Below are positions 15,208 to 15,944 of a DNA stretch of 15,944 nucleotides, in pieces. The first letter of the stretch is position 1, and every line of letters starts with the position of its first letter. The position numbers were made by a program, and so were the translations under genes. This DNA is from Actinomycetales bacterium. GTDB lineage: Bacteria > Actinomycetota > Actinomycetes > Mycobacteriales > Mycobacteriaceae. The DNA lies in the NCBI GenBank assembly GCA_012838715.1, contig DUOR01000246.1, positions 1-15,944 on the forward strand, in the 5' to 3' direction. The notes under the pieces were generated by a model. The model was not told the origin of the DNA and ran no database searches. It saw only the letters and a program-made list of their open reading frames with translations.

Positions 15208-15944
15208 ATGGGCATGTCGAAAGTTCCGGGGTTCCCGTTTTCCGCGATCGTCGGCCATGACCGGCTGCTGCTGTCGCTGCTGTTGACGGCGGTGTCGCCG
15301 GGCATCGGCGGCGTGGTGGTGCGCGGGGAGAAGGGCACCGCGAAGACGACGGCGGTGCGGGCGCTGGCGCCGCTGCTGCCGCGCGGCGAGGTCGTGGATC
15401 TGCCGCTGGGCGCCACCGAGGACCGCGTCGTCGGTTCCATTGACGTGGAGACCGTCCTGACCACCGGCCACGCCGATTTCCGCCCCGGTCTGCTGTCCCG
15501 CGCGGACGGCGGGGTGCTCTACGTCGACGAGGTGAACCTGCTGGCGGACCACCTCGTGGACGTGCTCCTCGACGCCGCCGCCACCGGCCACGTCACGGTG
15601 GAGCGCGACGGCGTCTCGCACACCGAGGACGCCCGCTTCGTCCTCGTGGGCACCATGAACCCCGAGGAGGGCGAGCTGCGCCCGCAGCTGCTGGACCGCT
15701 TCGGCCTCGCCGTCGACGTCACCGCCAGCCGCGACCCCGGAACCCGCGTGGAAATCCTGCGCCGCCGCCTCGCCTACGAGGACGATCCCCGCGCCTTCGC
15801 CGCCCGGTGGGCCAAGGCCGACGGTGACCTGCGCGACCGCCTCGCCCGCGCGCGTGCGCTGGTGGGCCGGGTCGAGCTTTCCGACGTGCACCTGGCCCGC
15901 ATCGCGTCCCTCTGCGCCGACTTCGACGTCGACGGCATGCGCGC
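15208..15944 (+). CDS. ChlI-type magnesium/cobalt chelatase AAA+ subunit (partial)
   Basis: This is the AAA+ ATPase that drives metal insertion into a tetrapyrrole. In actinobacteria without chlorophyll it probably serves cobalt insertion with CobN. About 245 residues are visible, and the frame is open at the right edge. Walker A is GEKGTAKT (residues 40-47). The ChlI signature [12 protein letters not shown] follows at 68-79. Walker B is VLYVDE, with D107 and E108. [18 protein letters not shown] carries the sensor and arginine-finger region. ATG 15208 has AGGG seven bases upstream. ATG 15202 and ATG 15214 are in-frame alternatives. The family member Rv2850c adds a C-terminal VWA (ChlD-like) region, which would lie outside this window. 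It also sits after mqo and ahead of cobO and cobB. With cobQ nearby, cobalamin synthesis is the best context. Confidence 0.88.
   Translation, partial: MGMSKVPGFPFSAIVGHDRLLLSLLLTAVSPGIGGVVVRGEKGTAKTTAVRALAPLLPRGEVVDLPLGATEDRVVGSIDVETVLTTGHADFRPGLLSRADGGVLYVDEVNLLADHLVDVLLDAAATGHVTVERDGVSHTEDARFVLVGTMNPEEGELRPQLLDRFGLAVDVTASRDPGTRVEILRRRLAYEDDPRAFAARWAKADGDLRDRLARARALVGRVELSDVHLARIASLCADFDVDGMR

Noticed and set aside
13542..15464. A 640-codon minus-strand open frame
   Set aside because: It is antisense to mqo and the chelatase gene and crosses the strong mqo terminator.

Overview
The window is very GC-rich actinobacterial DNA whose genes end most codons in G or C. The best guess is a high-GC Corynebacterium or close relative within the Mycobacteriales. 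Three things point there: a mycothione reductase (mycothiol is an actinobacterial thiol), an Mqo that closely resembles the corynebacterial enzyme as I recall it, and a gene order I recognise from Mycobacterium tuberculosis. That order is rlmN, DUF2631 gene, dxr, rip1, ispG, PBP lipoprotein, mapB, then mtr, hydrolase, mqo and Mg/Co-chelatase ATPase. Species assignment is not possible from the sequence alone.

Left block (1-8558). A truncated minus-strand ORF at the left edge diverges from rlmN (23S rRNA/tRNA m2A methyltransferase). rlmN ends at a strong terminator and converges on a minus-strand DUF2631 membrane protein gene. The DUF2631 gene diverges in turn from dxr. A plus-strand run follows: dxr (MEP pathway step 2), a Rip1/RseP-type site-2 protease, ispG (MEP pathway step 6), a class B penicillin-binding lipoprotein and a type I methionine aminopeptidase. 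The run combines isoprenoid precursor supply, regulated intramembrane proteolysis and wall synthesis. Several genes have a TANNNT -10 hexamer 6-7 nt before the start codon, which suggests leaderless transcripts.

Middle block (8582-10877). cobQ (cobyric acid synthase) carries an in-frame run of six 18-bp units inside its glutamine amidotransferase domain. After it lies about 700 bp without a credible gene. This gap holds a decayed 17-bp tandem repeat, a plus-strand terminator-like hairpin, an AT-richer structured inverted-repeat element (10503-10661), and a minus-strand terminator for mtr. The structured element is the least explained part of the window.

Right block (10878-15944). mtr and an alpha/beta hydrolase gene lie on the minus strand. 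Divergently placed are mqo (malate:quinone oxidoreductase), which ends at a very strong terminator, and the start of a ChlI-type chelatase ATPase gene that runs off the right edge. In M. tuberculosis the equivalent chelatase gene precedes cobO and cobB, so cobQ and the chelatase gene both point to cobalamin synthesis.

No rRNA, tRNA, CRISPR array, transposase, integrase or recognisable defence or secretion system was found. The genes are largely housekeeping. The novelty candidates are the intergenic element and the low-complexity repeat insertions in CobQ and Mtr.
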